A program made the position numbers and the translations under genes. Of a DNA stretch of 64,000 nucleotides, positions 49,304 to 57,678 are shown piece after piece (within the stretch, counting starts at the first letter, position 1; the number at the start of each line of letters is the position of its first letter). The notes beneath the pieces were generated by a model. That model did not search any database and was not told the DNA's origin. It worked only from the letters and a program-made list of their open reading frames with translations. This DNA is from Sulfurimonas sp. HSL-1656 (lineage in GTDB: Bacteria > Campylobacterota > Campylobacteria > Campylobacterales > Sulfurimonadaceae): positions 434,001 to 498,000 of the forward strand of contig NZ_CP147915.1 in assembly GCF_039645585.1 (NCBI RefSeq), read 5' to 3'.

Positions 49304-51352
49304 ATGGAACATATTTTCAAAAACCTCAACGAGCAGCAGGCCGAAGCGGTCAAAAAGATCGACGGCCCCTTACTGATCCTGGCGGGAGCGGGCAGCGGAA
49401 AAACGACGACAATCACCTCGCGCCTTGCCTACCTGCTGGACGTTGTGGGGATCCCCGCGAGCAATACGCTGACGCTGACCTTTACCAACAAAGCGGCCAA
49501 GGAGATGCGTGAACGCGCCCTGAAGATGATCGACGCGAACACCTACCCGCCGCTGCTGTGTACATTCCACAAGTTCGGCCTGCTGTTCCTGAAGTTCCAT
49601 ATCCACCGCCTTAGCCGTGAGAACAATTTCGTCGTCATCGACACCGACGACAAGAAGCGGATCCTGAAAAAACTCAACGGCGATCTGCCGCTGCCGCTGG
49701 TTGCCAGCGAGATCTCCCGGTATAAAAACTCCCTGATCACGCCGGAAGAGGCCCATGCCCAGGCGGAGCAGAAAAACTACGAGCAGATCGCGAAGGTCTA
49801 CAAGGAGTACGAGGCCTACCTCGTCGAAAACAACCTCGTGGATTTTGACGACCTTATCTCCCTGACCTACAAACTGCTCGACGAGCATCCGGAACTGGCC
49901 GAAGAGACCAGCAAGCGCTACCAGTACATCATGATCGACGAGTACCAGGATACGAACGAGCTGCAGTTCAAGCTGCTGCAGAAGCTCTGCAGCGCCCACA
50001 ACAACCTCTGTGTCGTCGGGGACGACGACCAGAGCATCTACGGGTGGCGGGGGGCGCACGTGCGCAACATCTTGGAGTTCGACCAGGACTTCGAGGATGC
50101 CATGGTCGTCAAACTCGAACACAACTACCGTTCGCGCACGCCTATTCTGACCGTCGCCAACGCGCTGATCGAGCACAACCGCTCCCGCCTGGGCAAGACG
50201 CTGCTGCCGACCCGCGGCGACGGGGAAGCGGTGAAGATGCTCTCGTCGAATGACGAGAACGAGGAGGCGGGCAAGATTGCGCTGCAGATCAAAAAGCTGA
50301 TCAGCGAGGGGGTCCGCCCCAACGAGATCGCCGTGCTCTACCGCATCAACGCGCTCAGCCGCTCCCTCGAAGAGGGGCTCAACCGCGCCGGGATCCCCTA
50401 CAAGCTCGTCGGCGGGCTGCGCTTTTACGACCGGGCCGAGATCAAGGACCTGATCAGCTACCTGCGCGTCATTACGAACCACCACGACAACTTTTCCATG
50501 AAGCGCATCATCAACAAGCCCAAACGCGGGATCGGAAAGGCGTCTATAGACAAGCTGGAGCTGGCGGCGATCGAGCAGGAGCGCTCCCTCTACGATCTGA
50601 TACGCCTCAGTGCCGCCGCGGAGCTCGAAGGACTGGTGCGCAAGAAGAACGCCACGACCCTCAAGCAGTTCGTCAGCGAACTGGAACAGATGCGCGCCGT
50701 CGCGGACGAATCGCTCTACAGCTTCGCCGAGCGCATCGACGAGATCTTCAAGATCAAGGCCTTCTACGAGGCGATGCCCGACGGGACGGAGAGGGTGCAG
50801 AACATCGACGAGTTCTTCGGCCTCTTCCGCGATTTCATCAAGCAGAACCCCGAAGCGACCCTGGATGCCTTTTTAAACGAAGTCTCGCTGCAGAGCGAAC
50901 AGGACCAGGTGGAGGGGGAGAGCATCTACATCATGAGTATCCACGCCTCCAAGGGGCTGGAGTTCGAGCACCTCTTCATCATCGGCCTCGAAGAGGGGTT
51001 CCTGCCGCTGATCGGGGACGGGAGCGATCTGGAGGAGGAGCGCCGCCTGGGGTACGTCTCCTTTACGCGCGCCAAGGATTCGCTGACCCTGTCGCATGTC
51101 CAGAGCCGCTACTACAAGGGACGCCGTACGGAACTGGAAAAGAGCCGTTTCTTCGGCGAAGCCGGCCTCTGCGAAAGCTCCCTCAAGATCGAGAAGAACA
51201 CGGCGTTCAAAAAAGGGGACCTCGTCCGTCACAAAATCTTCGGCGCCGGACGCGTGATCGGGGTGAGCAAGGCCGGCCGCGAATTCAAGCTCAATATCAA
51301 CTTCGGCGGCAACAAGCGGGAGATCCTCGCTTCCTTTGTCGAACGCCTCTGA
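49304..51352 (+). CDS. UvrD/PcrA/Rep-type superfamily 1 DNA helicase
   Basis: The 682-residue ATP-dependent 3'-5' helicase has all SF1A motifs: Q motif LNEQQAEAV, Walker A GAGSGKTTTI, Ia TFTNKAAKEM, II IDEYQDTNE, III GDDDQSIYGWRGA, IV YRSRTPIL, V SIHASKGLEFEHLFIIG, and VI RRLGYVSFTRAK. The C-terminal tail (HKIFGAGRVIGV) is the PcrA/UvrD Tudor-like polymerase-binding module. Role: repair and removal of blocks to replication. First gene of a run with truB and ispE. Confidence 0.93.
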   Translation: MEHIFKNLNEQQAEAVKKIDGPLLILAGAGSGKTTTITSRLAYLLDVVGIPASNTLTLTFTNKAAKEMRERALKMIDANTYPPLLCTFHKFGLLFLKFHIHRLSRENNFVVIDTDDKKRILKKLNGDLPLPLVASEISRYKNSLITPEEAHAQAEQKNYEQIAKVYKEYEAYLVENNLVDFDDLISLTYKLLDEHPELAEETSKRYQYIMIDEYQDTNELQFKLLQKLCSAHNNLCVVGDDDQSIYGWRGAHVRNILEFDQDFEDAMVVKLEHNYRSRTPILTVANALIEHNRSRLGKTLLPTRGDGEAVKMLSSNDENEEAGKIALQIKKLISEGVRPNEIAVLYRINALSRSLEEGLNRAGIPYKLVGGLRFYDRAEIKDLISYLRVITNHHDNFSMKRIINKPKRGIGKASIDKLELAAIEQERSLYDLIRLSAAAELEGLVRKKNATTLKQFVSELEQMRAVADESLYSFAERIDEIFKIKAFYEAMPDGTERVQNIDEFFGLFRDFIKQNPEATLDAFLNEVSLQSEQDQVEGESIYIMSIHASKGLEFEHLFIIGLEEGFLPLIGDGSDLEEERRLGYVSFTRAKDSLTLSHVQSRYYKGRRTELEKSRFFGEAGLCESSLKIEKNTAFKKGDLVRHKIFGAGRVIGVSKAGREFKLNINFGGNKREILASFVERL

Positions 51353-51359
51353 TACGTCC

Positions 51360-52181
51360 ATGAACCGACTCTTTGTCGCTTACAAGCCCACCGGGCTCAG
51401 CTCCAACCAGTTCCTGCGCACCCTGAAGCGCAAATACGGGGTGAAAAAAGCGGGCTATTCCGGTACCCTCGATCCTTTTGCCAGGGGGGTGCTCATCATC
51501 GCCTTCGGAAAATACACCTCGCTCTTCCGTTTCCTGGACAAGACCCCCAAGCGCTACCGGGCGACGCTCTGGCTCGGGGCGCACTCCGACACCCTCGACA
51601 TCGAAGGGGTCGAGCAGATCGACGACATCGCGCCGCTGCCGGAGGCAAAGGTCCGGGAGGCCGTCGAATCCCTGAAGGGGGAGCAGGCCTACCCGCCGCC
51701 GATCTTCAGTGCAAAGCGGATCAACGGGCGGAGGGCCTACGATCTGGCCCGGGCGGGGATCCCGTTTGAGCTGGAGACGATATATTCGACTGTGTATGAT
51801 GTCCGTATGCTGCACTACTGCCACCCCTTCGTCACCTTCGAGGCGACGGTTTCCGAGGGGACCTATATCCGATCGCTCGGACGCCTCGTGTATGAGCGGC
51901 TGGGCCTCGAGGGGGGATCGCTCAGTATGCTCGAACGGCTCTGCGAAGGTCAGTTCGTCTATGAAGGGGAACGCGCCCTCGATATCCGAAGCTGCCTGCG
52001 TCTCCCCCCGGTTGAATACCGGGGCGAATGGCGGAAAATCACCCTGGGGCAGCCGTTGACGCGCGACGAGTTCGCTCCCGTGGAAGACGGGGTCTACCGT
52101 GTCGATGACGGGCAGGAGATGGCGGTCTTCGCCTTTGACGGCGAAGGCGTGCATTACGTATTGAACAAGGTGGCATTATGA
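51360..52181 (+). CDS. truB: tRNA pseudouridine(55) synthase TruB
   Basis: The 273-residue enzyme makes pseudouridine 55 in tRNA. ATG 51360 gives MNRLFVAYKPTGLSSNQFL; the longer frame would overlap the helicase end. The catalytic aspartate is in YSGTLDPFARGVL, and the family segments YPPPIFSAKRINGRRAYDLAR and GTYIRSLGR are present. The stop overlaps ispE by ATGA. No strong ribosome site, so it may depend on translation of the upstream gene. Confidence 0.94.
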   Translation: MNRLFVAYKPTGLSSNQFLRTLKRKYGVKKAGYSGTLDPFARGVLIIAFGKYTSLFRFLDKTPKRYRATLWLGAHSDTLDIEGVEQIDDIAPLPEAKVREAVESLKGEQAYPPPIFSAKRINGRRAYDLARAGIPFELETIYSTVYDVRMLHYCHPFVTFEATVSEGTYIRSLGRLVYERLGLEGGSLSMLERLCEGQFVYEGERALDIRSCLRLPPVEYRGEWRKITLGQPLTRDEFAPVEDGVYRVDDGQEMAVFAFDGEGVHYVLNKVAL

Positions 52182-52951
52182 AGCACTACACGGCACCGGC
52201 CAAGGTCAATATTTTTCTCAAGATTACGGGCAGGCGCGGGGAGTACCACGAGATCCTGTCGCGGTTCATGGTGGTAGAGCAGCTGCATGACCTGCTCTAT
52301 TTCTTCCCGAAGGAGCAGGAGGGGTTCGTCATCGACGGCGATTTCGCCTGTACGACGGAACAGAACACGATCTACAAAGCGTACACCGCCCTGCTCGAAG
52401 CGACGGGGTCGGCGGAACTCGAGCGGCTGATGCAGACCCACGGGATCGCCGTCAACAAGCACATTCCGGCCTTTGCGGGGCTGGGAGGAGGCAGTTCGGA
52501 TGCGGCAACCTATCTGAAGATGTGCAACGAAGTGCTGCACCTAGGCCTGGACGTCAGCGAGCTGGCCGCCATCGGTGCAAAGGTCGGTGCGGATGTCCCC
52601 TTTTTCGTCTACGGGTACCCCAGTGCGAACGTCTCCGGGATCGGGGAGATCGTGGAACCTTTTCATGAAACGCCGCTGCATCTCGAGACGCGTACGCCGC
52701 CGATCGAGATCAGCACTCCCGCGGTCTACCGCCGTTTCCGGGAGAGCTTCTACAAGGAGCTCTCTGCGGGGGATTATGACTATTTTGCCGCCACCGACTC
52801 CAAAACGCTGCTTTCCGAACTGAGCGCCGATGATGCGAACGACCTTTTCGAGCCGGCGCTGTCGCTCTACCCCGAACTCAAAGAGCATTTCCGCCACGGC
52901 TGGTTCTTCTCCGGCAGCGGGAGCAGTTTTTTCAAAGTCTCCGAAGGGTAG
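52178..52951 (+). CDS. ispE: 4-diphosphocytidyl-2-C-methyl-D-erythritol kinase IspE
   Basis: The 257-residue GHMP kinase phosphorylates CDP-ME in the MEP isoprenoid pathway. It has APAKVNIFLKITGRR at the N-terminus, the GHMP ATP loop IPAFAGLGGGSSDAATYL, GADVPFF, and the C-terminal FFSGSGSSFF. Overlaps truB by ATGA and converges with the histidine kinase gene four bases away. Shorter than the E. coli enzyme, as usual in Campylobacterota. Confidence 0.93.
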   Translation: MKHYTAPAKVNIFLKITGRRGEYHEILSRFMVVEQLHDLLYFFPKEQEGFVIDGDFACTTEQNTIYKAYTALLEATGSAELERLMQTHGIAVNKHIPAFAGLGGGSSDAATYLKMCNEVLHLGLDVSELAAIGAKVGADVPFFVYGYPSANVSGIGEIVEPFHETPLHLETRTPPIEISTPAVYRRFRESFYKELSAGDYDYFAATDSKTLLSELSADDANDLFEPALSLYPELKEHFRHGWFFSGSGSSFFKVSEG

Positions 52952-52955
52952 GCCG

Positions 52956-53966
52956 TTACACCTCGGGTCTGCAGAACTCGGAGATCGGCAGCATGATGAC
53001 AAAGCGGGTCTCGCCGGGCAGGCTGGAAACGATGATGGTGCCCAGGAAGAGCTTCTGAATGATCTGACGGCTCATATGCAGTCCGATGCCGCTCCCTTTG
53101 AGGCTCCCCTTTGTCGTGAAATAGGGATCGAAGATCTTCGTCTGGATTGCCGGGTCGATGCCGGGGCCGTTGTCGAAAACGCAGATACGAAGATGGCCTC
53201 CGCCCGGAGGGTACTCAAACTCAATGTGGATCTGTTTCTTCTCCTGGTCCAGGGATTCAAGGGCGTCCTTGGCGTTGTTGATGAGGTTCAGGAGGACCTG
53301 GGAGATTGCGGTTGCGATCTGCAGCCGGTGGATCGTATCGCTGTTCCATGTGATCTCCAGCGCAATAGTATTGGCTTCGAGCGTCGGTGTGATGATACGG
53401 TGCAGCTCGTAGACGATCTGATGCAGCGGCAGGAGCTTCGTCGGGGCCTTGTTCTGGAAGAACGAGCGGAAATCCTCGATCGTTTCGGAGAGGTGCAGGG
53501 TGTTCTGTTCGATCGTCTCAAAGGCATGGTCGAGTGTCTCGTCATCCAGACGTCCCGTCGCCTTGGCCAGTTTGGCGGAGAGCAGCGTCAGGTTGATCGT
53601 GTTGAGTGGCTGGCGCCACTGGTGGGAGATGTTCGAGAGCATCTCCCCCATCAGGGCGAAGCGTTCCTGCTCGAAAAGGAGCATATCCTTTTCCCGGTTC
53701 TTCTCGATTTCATCGTGCAGCGCGCTTTTGTAAGTTTCGAGCCGCATGACCAGTTTGATGACGATCGCGAGGATCGGCGGGGTCATGAGCAGTGGCATCA
53801 GGATGGAGAAGCCCAGAATGACCGGCGGAAGCGTGCCGGTCAGCAGCGTGTAGAAGATCCCGACACAGAGGACGGAGACGACGGTGGTGGCGAGTGTCAC
53901 CCCCGCGACGATCTTCAGGGGGCTGTGCATACCGAGTTTGTCGATAAAACGGTTAAGGTGTTTCAT
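52956..53966 (-). CDS. Membrane-bound sensor histidine kinase
   Basis: The 336-residue kinase has two membrane helices (about 18-40 and 46-70) with almost no periplasmic loop, a short coiled coil, the H box SNISHQWRQPLN (the HQWRQP form common in Campylobacterota), and the catalytic domain with LLNLINNAKDA (N box), DNGPGI (G1) and GSGIGLHMS (G2). No response regulator is adjacent, so its partner is elsewhere. Signal unknown, possibly membrane or redox state. Confidence 0.9.
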   Translation of the reverse strand: MKHLNRFIDKLGMHSPLKIVAGVTLATTVVSVLCVGIFYTLLTGTLPPVILGFSILMPLLMTPPILAIVIKLVMRLETYKSALHDEIEKNREKDMLLFEQERFALMGEMLSNISHQWRQPLNTINLTLLSAKLAKATGRLDDETLDHAFETIEQNTLHLSETIEDFRSFFQNKAPTKLLPLHQIVYELHRIITPTLEANTIALEITWNSDTIHRLQIATAISQVLLNLINNAKDALESLDQEKKQIHIEFEYPPGGGHLRICVFDNGPGIDPAIQTKIFDPYFTTKGSLKGSGIGLHMSRQIIQKLFLGTIIVSSLPGETRFVIMLPISEFCRPEV

Positions 53967-54087
53967 GCCGTATTATAGGAAAAGTTCCCTGTCGGCGTCC
54001 GCACCAGGCATGGATCTTTCCAAGGAAGAGGGTTCGCCGAAGGGCGGGTTTTCGCTATGATTGCATCACTGATTCAAAGGAATGCAA

Positions 54088-54540
54088 GTGGGCGAAACGA
54101 TTGCCAAAAACAAAAAAGCCTTTCACGATTACGAGATCCTCGAGAAATTCGAGGCGGGCATCGTGCTCAAGGGCAGTGAGGTCAAGGGGATCCGTGCCGG
54201 CCGCGTCAACCTCAAGGACAGTTTCGTCAAGCTTGTTAGGGGCGAGGCTTTTTTGTTCAACGCCCACATCGGCCGCCTGGAGACGACACACCACTACTAC
54301 GGCCACGAGGAGCGCGGCAGCCGGAAGCTCTTGCTGCATAAACGGCAGATCGCCAAACTGGCGGACGCCGTGGAGAAAGAGGGACACACGATCGTGCCCC
54401 TGCAGATGTACTTCAACAACAAGAACATCATCAAGCTCGAGATCGCCATTGCGCGGGGTAAAAAGCTGCACGACAAACGAGCCGATATGAAAGAGAAGGA
54501 TATGAAGCGCGACATCGAACGGGCGCTCAAAGACTACTAG
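54088..54540 (+). CDS. smpB: SsrA-binding protein SmpB
   Basis: The 150-residue RNA-binding protein works with tmRNA in ribosome rescue. The start is GTG 54088: AAAGGA lies six bases upstream, whereas it abuts ATG 54082 too closely. It shows [30 protein letters not shown], the GLHLY-type pocket strand [11 protein letters not shown], and the C-terminal tail [21 protein letters not shown]. Its last 70 coding bases and the following terminator-like hairpin are repeated 168 bases downstream with only synonymous changes. Confidence 0.95.
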   Translation: MGETIAKNKKAFHDYEILEKFEAGIVLKGSEVKGIRAGRVNLKDSFVKLVRGEAFLFNAHIGRLETTHHYYGHEERGSRKLLLHKRQIAKLADAVEKEGHTIVPLQMYFNNKNIIKLEIAIARGKKLHDKRADMKEKDMKRDIERALKDY

Positions 54541-54568
54541 CAGCTTTTTGCGGCTCTGCATGAGCCGT
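54468..54568 (+). repeat. smpB 3'-end duplication, left copy (functional gene end)
   Basis: This 101-base segment covers the last codons of smpB and the hairpin CGGCTC/GAGCCG after the stop. It recurs at 54636-54736 with six differences, all at third codon positions and all silent. Confidence 0.95.
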
Positions 54569-54635
54569 CTTCAGTGCCATAGCGGCCAGCGAAAGTCCGC
54601 GGGGCTTTGCTCCGGGGACGGCAATGACAGTGGTC

Positions 54636-54736
54636 GCACGACAAGCGCGCCGATATGAAAGAGAAGGATATGAAGCGCGATATCGAGCGGGCTCTCAAAG
54701 ACTATTAGCAGCTTTTTGCGGCTCTGCATGAGCCGT
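54636..54736 (+). repeat. smpB 3'-end duplication, right copy (displaced gene end)
   Basis: It encodes the same last 22 residues of SmpB (from HDKRADMKE) plus stop and hairpin but has no gene body in front. AAA/AAG, CGA/CGC, GAC/GAT, GAA/GAG, GCG/GCT and TAC/TAT differ between copies. It is likely the former gene end displaced by integration at smpB, or a duplication scar. The 67 bases between the copies hold no gene. Confidence 0.85.
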
Positions 54737-54761
54737 GTTTTCCAAGATTATTTGTGTTTTT

Positions 54762-54882
54762 GTTCCCCTTCTTTTTTGCTTATCCAAAAAAGAAGCCGAA
54801 CCGGGAAGAAAAAAGGATAAAAGGCTGCCGCTTTCGGGGTATTCCATTCCCTGGCGATCCGTTCGACACGCTAACTATCGTT
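54762..54882 (+). repeat. Dispersed repeat, copy D
   Basis: The core (to 54828) is identical to copy C, including the perfect hairpin arms and GGATAA. The right flank keeps only partial similarity (CGACACGCTAACTATCGTTT against GACACGCTAATAATCGTTT) and has no heptamer array. It lies between the smpB duplication and a convergent gene. Confidence 0.8.
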
Positions 54883-54924
54883 TATAACCCACAGAAAAAG
54901 TCCTGCTACTGATAGTTTGTTGTT

Positions 54925-55260
54925 TTATCCTGCTGTCCGCATCACTTCTATAAGGGTGATGAGTATGGCGACGACGGCGGAGGCAATGGCGACCCTGTCC
55001 GCTCTTTTGATGGCCTTGTAGATGCGTTCGAGTTCGGGGTCGTCGAGGTCGGCGAACTTGTGGGCACGGATGTATTTGACGGCTTCGCGGAAGCGGGGGT
55101 CGCCGAACTGGATGTTCCAGCGCGGGCGCCCCATGGCTTCATAGCGTGAGGGGTGGTTGTCGCGCAGGCGGTTCAGAAACGCATTCGTCTCCAGAAGCTG
55201 CTTCAGTACGGCGATGATGAAGAGGGCGGTGGCAGTGATGAAAAACAGGTTAAGCGTCAT
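54925..55260 (-). CDS. UspB-like small membrane protein, 111 aa
   Basis: It has an N-terminal membrane helix (about 3-21), a hydrophilic middle (LRDNHPSRYEAMGRPRW, REAVKYIRAHKFADLDDPEL) and a C-terminal helix (about 90-107). This helix-loop-helix plan with Arg-rich middle resembles the universal stress protein B family. The family match is by eye. AAGGAATC precedes the ATG. Convergent with smpB. Confidence 0.55.
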   Translation of the reverse strand: MTLNLFFITATALFIIAVLKQLLETNAFLNRLRDNHPSRYEAMGRPRWNIQFGDPRFREAVKYIRAHKFADLDDPELERIYKAIKRADRVAIASAVVAILITLIEVMRTAG

Positions 55261-55337
55261 ACGGATTCCTTCTGCAGGAAGCGGTTGGTGGTAAAAAATT
55301 GGTGGGGAAGTGTGTCGGGTGTGAAGGGCGTCCGCAA

Positions 55338-55694
55338 TTACTTGCGGAGCTCTTTGATACGTGCAGATTTACCGGCACGGTCGCGCAGGTAAAAGAGTTT
55401 CGCACGGCGTACACGTCCGCGGCGAAGTACTTTGATCTCGTTGATGCTGTCGCTGTAGATCGGGAAAACACGCTCGATACCGATACCGTTGGCACCGATT
55501 TTACGAACTGTGATGGTTTTACCCGTTCCCTGACCGCGCATTGCGATACATACACCCTCGTAGTTCTGAACACGAGTTTTGTCACCCTCTTTAATGGTAA
55601 CAGCGAGGCGTACGGTATCACCGGCGCGGAATTCTGGGACGTTCTTTTCAGCGACTTGAGCATTTTCGAAATTTTCGATGTATTTATTTCTCAT
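55338..55694 (-). CDS. rplS: 50S ribosomal protein L19
   Basis: The 118-residue basic protein has [42 protein letters not shown] and [25 protein letters not shown], all L19 signatures. Start 55694 (AAGGAC upstream) gives [13 protein letters not shown]; it overlaps the end of trmD by 11 bases. Last gene of the ffh-rpsP-khpA-rimM-trmD-rplS cluster. Confidence 0.97.
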   Translation of the reverse strand: MRNKYIENFENAQVAEKNVPEFRAGDTVRLAVTIKEGDKTRVQNYEGVCIAMRGQGTGKTITVRKIGANGIGIERVFPIYSDSINEIKVLRRGRVRRAKLFYLRDRAGKSARIKELRK

Positions 55695-56388
55695 ACAATG
55701 TCCTTTTTCTATGCCTTTTAAGCTGCTCAGGCCTGAAGAATTTAGTCTTGCATTCTGACAAGGCAAATTTGAGTGCCGCAATTTTACTGTGGTTTCCCTT
55801 TAAGAATTCTGATGGCACGCCCTTATCGTCAAAAAGCGGGGGCTTTCCGAACGAGGGGGCTTCCAGCAGGTGGGTCTCAAAGCTTTCCGTCTCCAGTGAC
55901 TCGCTGTTTCCGAGTACACCTTCGAGATTGCGGGCAATGGCATCGGTCATCACCAGCGAGGGCAGCTCCCCGCCGGTCAGGATATAGTCGCCGATACTGA
56001 AGAGTTCGTCCGCAAAGGTCTCGATGACCCTTTCGTCGATGCCTTCGTACCGGCCGCTGACAAATGCAACATGGTTTTTTTTGGCAAGCCGTTTGGCGTC
56101 GTTCTGCACAAAGGGTTTGCCGACAGGGGTCGCGAAAACGATATGGACGTCCGGATCGTTTTCGCGGAGCTGTTTGAGTGTGTCGTAGAGCGGCTGTGGC
56201 GTCATCACCATTCCGGCGCCTCCGCCGACGGCCGTGTCGTCGACCTTCCCGTGCTTGTTCGTCGTGAAGTCGCGCGGGTTGAGGTAGGCGACGCTGAAAA
56301 GCCCCTTCTCCTGCGCACGTTTGAGGATGGAGTCCTGGAAATAGCCCTCGATCAGGTTTGAGAAGAGGGTGACATAGGTAAAGGTCAC
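55684..56388 (-). CDS. trmD: tRNA (guanine(37)-N1)-methyltransferase TrmD
   Basis: The 234-residue SPOUT methyltransferase makes m1G37 in tRNA. The start is GTG 56388, which overlaps the rimM stop (GTGA) and has GGAGGAG upstream; a longer frame would run through rimM. It shows [30 protein letters not shown] and the SAM-knot segment [20 protein letters not shown]. Complete, typical length. Confidence 0.95.
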   Translation of the reverse strand: MTFTYVTLFSNLIEGYFQDSILKRAQEKGLFSVAYLNPRDFTTNKHGKVDDTAVGGGAGMVMTPQPLYDTLKQLRENDPDVHIVFATPVGKPFVQNDAKRLAKKNHVAFVSGRYEGIDERVIETFADELFSIGDYILTGGELPSLVMTDAIARNLEGVLGNSESLETESFETHLLEAPSFGKPPLFDDKGVPSEFLKGNHSKIAALKFALSECKTKFFRPEQLKRHRKRTLYEK

Positions 56389-56930
56389 GACTCCTCCAGG
56401 ATGGCCATCGCGCCGTGTGCGGTGATCAGGGCCGCATCGGTATCGACGCTTTCGACAAATGGCGGCTGCTTGGGCAGAAGGAACTGCTTGGGCAGCCTTT
56501 GCTTCAGCAGCGCGTCGTCGGTTTTGATCTGCAGATAGTCGACCGCGCCGATACGCTCGATCTCCAGCACCTTGCCCAGCGCCACACCGTCTTCCATGAC
56601 CGTGCACCCGATCAGGTCGAACCAGAAGTGTTCCCCCTCATCGAGGTGGCACATTTCGCGGGTACGTCCGTAGGTCGTGTAGAGCATGGTGTTGGTGTAG
56701 CGTTTGGCGTCCTCGGGGGTGTCGACGCCCTCGAGTTTGACCAGTTCGCGCTCCATGTTGACGGTTTCAAATACCAGGGGCGTGCGCTCTTTGGTATAGA
56801 AGGTCTCGCCGGGGACGAACTGTTCGGGAAAGTCGGTGAAGAGGTGCAGCTTCATCTCGCCGTGCAGGCCGACGGTGCGGCCCAGCGTGGCGATATGGAG
56901 CAGCCGGTCGTTATTCTGCCGCTTCGACAT
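56385..56930 (-). CDS. rimM: Ribosome maturation factor RimM
   Basis: The 181-residue protein assists 30S head assembly and binds S19. It has the N-terminal barrel (LHIATLGRTVGLHGEMKLHLFTDFP) and the C-terminal PRC-like barrel (FWFDLIGCTVMEDGVALGKV, PFVESVDTDAALI). It overlaps khpA by 20 bases and trmD by 4. Low sequence conservation is normal for the family; the context makes the call firm. Confidence 0.93.
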   Translation of the reverse strand: MSKRQNNDRLLHIATLGRTVGLHGEMKLHLFTDFPEQFVPGETFYTKERTPLVFETVNMERELVKLEGVDTPEDAKRYTNTMLYTTYGRTREMCHLDEGEHFWFDLIGCTVMEDGVALGKVLEIERIGAVDYLQIKTDDALLKQRLPKQFLLPKQPPFVESVDTDAALITAHGAMAILEES

Positions 56931-57150
56931 TGATGCGGTAGCTCTTGCCGTCTTTGGCTTTGCAGCCGGAGATGACGGTTTTGATGGCGCCGATCATCTT
57001 GCCCTCTTTGCCGATCAGCTTGCCGATGTCGGCACCGTTGGCATAGAGGACAATTTCGGCGATCTCGTCACCTTCGAACATCTCCACGCGGATGTCCTCG
57101 GGATGGGAGGCGATGAGACGTGCGTATTCGGCGACGAAATCGGTGACCAT
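56911..57150 (-). CDS. khpA: KH-domain RNA-binding protein KhpA
   Basis: The 79-residue protein is a single KH domain with the RNA-binding GxxG loop in ADIGKLIGKEGKMIGAIKT. Found between rpsP and rimM in many bacteria. KhpA binds structured RNA, often with KhpB. Overlaps rimM; starts two bases after rpsP. Confidence 0.92.
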   Translation of the reverse strand: MVTDFVAEYARLIASHPEDIRVEMFEGDEIAEIVLYANGADIGKLIGKEGKMIGAIKTVISGCKAKDGKSYRINVEAAE

Positions 57151-57152
57151 AA

Positions 57153-57374
57153 TTATTTGCCGGTGATCTTTTTAACGCGGTCGCTCATTGTCGCGCCGAC
57201 GCCGATCCAGTAGTTCAGACGCTCTTCGTCGATCTTCTGCTCTTTGGTCATCGGGTTGTACCAGCCGATCAGTTCGATCCAGCCGCCGTCACGGCGCTTG
57301 CGGGAGTCAGTAACCGCAACGCGGTAGAAAGGCTGTTTTTTGCGTCCCATACGGGTAAGACGGATTGTTGTCAT
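57153..57374 (-). CDS. rpsP: 30S ribosomal protein S16
   Basis: The 73-residue protein begins [20 protein letters not shown], the S16 signature, and contains [14 protein letters not shown]. Follows ffh after about 300 bases and leads the ribosomal/RNA-modification part of the cluster. Confidence 0.97.
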   Translation of the reverse strand: MTTIRLTRMGRKKQPFYRVAVTDSRKRRDGGWIELIGWYNPMTKEQKIDEERLNYWIGVGATMSDRVKKITGK

Positions 57375-57678
57375 TGTTCGTTCCTTCGATAAATAATAGG
57401 GTGAATGGTTTTCGGGAAGGTCGGAAAAAGAGGGTAGTGCAGCGGAACGATGAAGGAGTCACTCTAACATTGGTACCGCGGCCTCTAACCGTCTTATCGG
57501 AGACGTTCCGTGCAAACCGTTCGGGTATGCGATACGCCAATGTCACAGAGGTATTGTTCATAAGCGTAAAACGATGGTGAAATTATAGCGGAAAAATCAG
57601 TGAATGTAAAATCTTGCGTGCGGGGAAGAAATATAAGTTCTGCTTTGGGGTCACAGGGGTGCCCCCGGAGGGCCGTGC
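57375..57678. promoter_or_regulatory. Gap between ffh and rpsP
   Basis: About 300 bases on the minus-strand route from ffh to rpsP without a credible gene. It probably carries the rpsP promoter and leader: read on the minus strand, TATAAT occurs at 57584-57589. A high-T tract with no clear hairpin follows ffh. No known ribosomal autoregulatory structure could be identified by eye. Confidence 0.35.

Noticed and set aside
54082-54087. ATG 54082 as smpB start
   Set aside because: The AAAGGA ribosome site abuts this ATG; GTG 54088 has correct spacing and the usual SmpB N-terminus.
54569-54635. tmRNA (ssrA) fragment next to smpB
   Set aside because: The sequence lacks the conserved tmRNA ends and tag-coding region; the repeated part is the smpB coding end itself.
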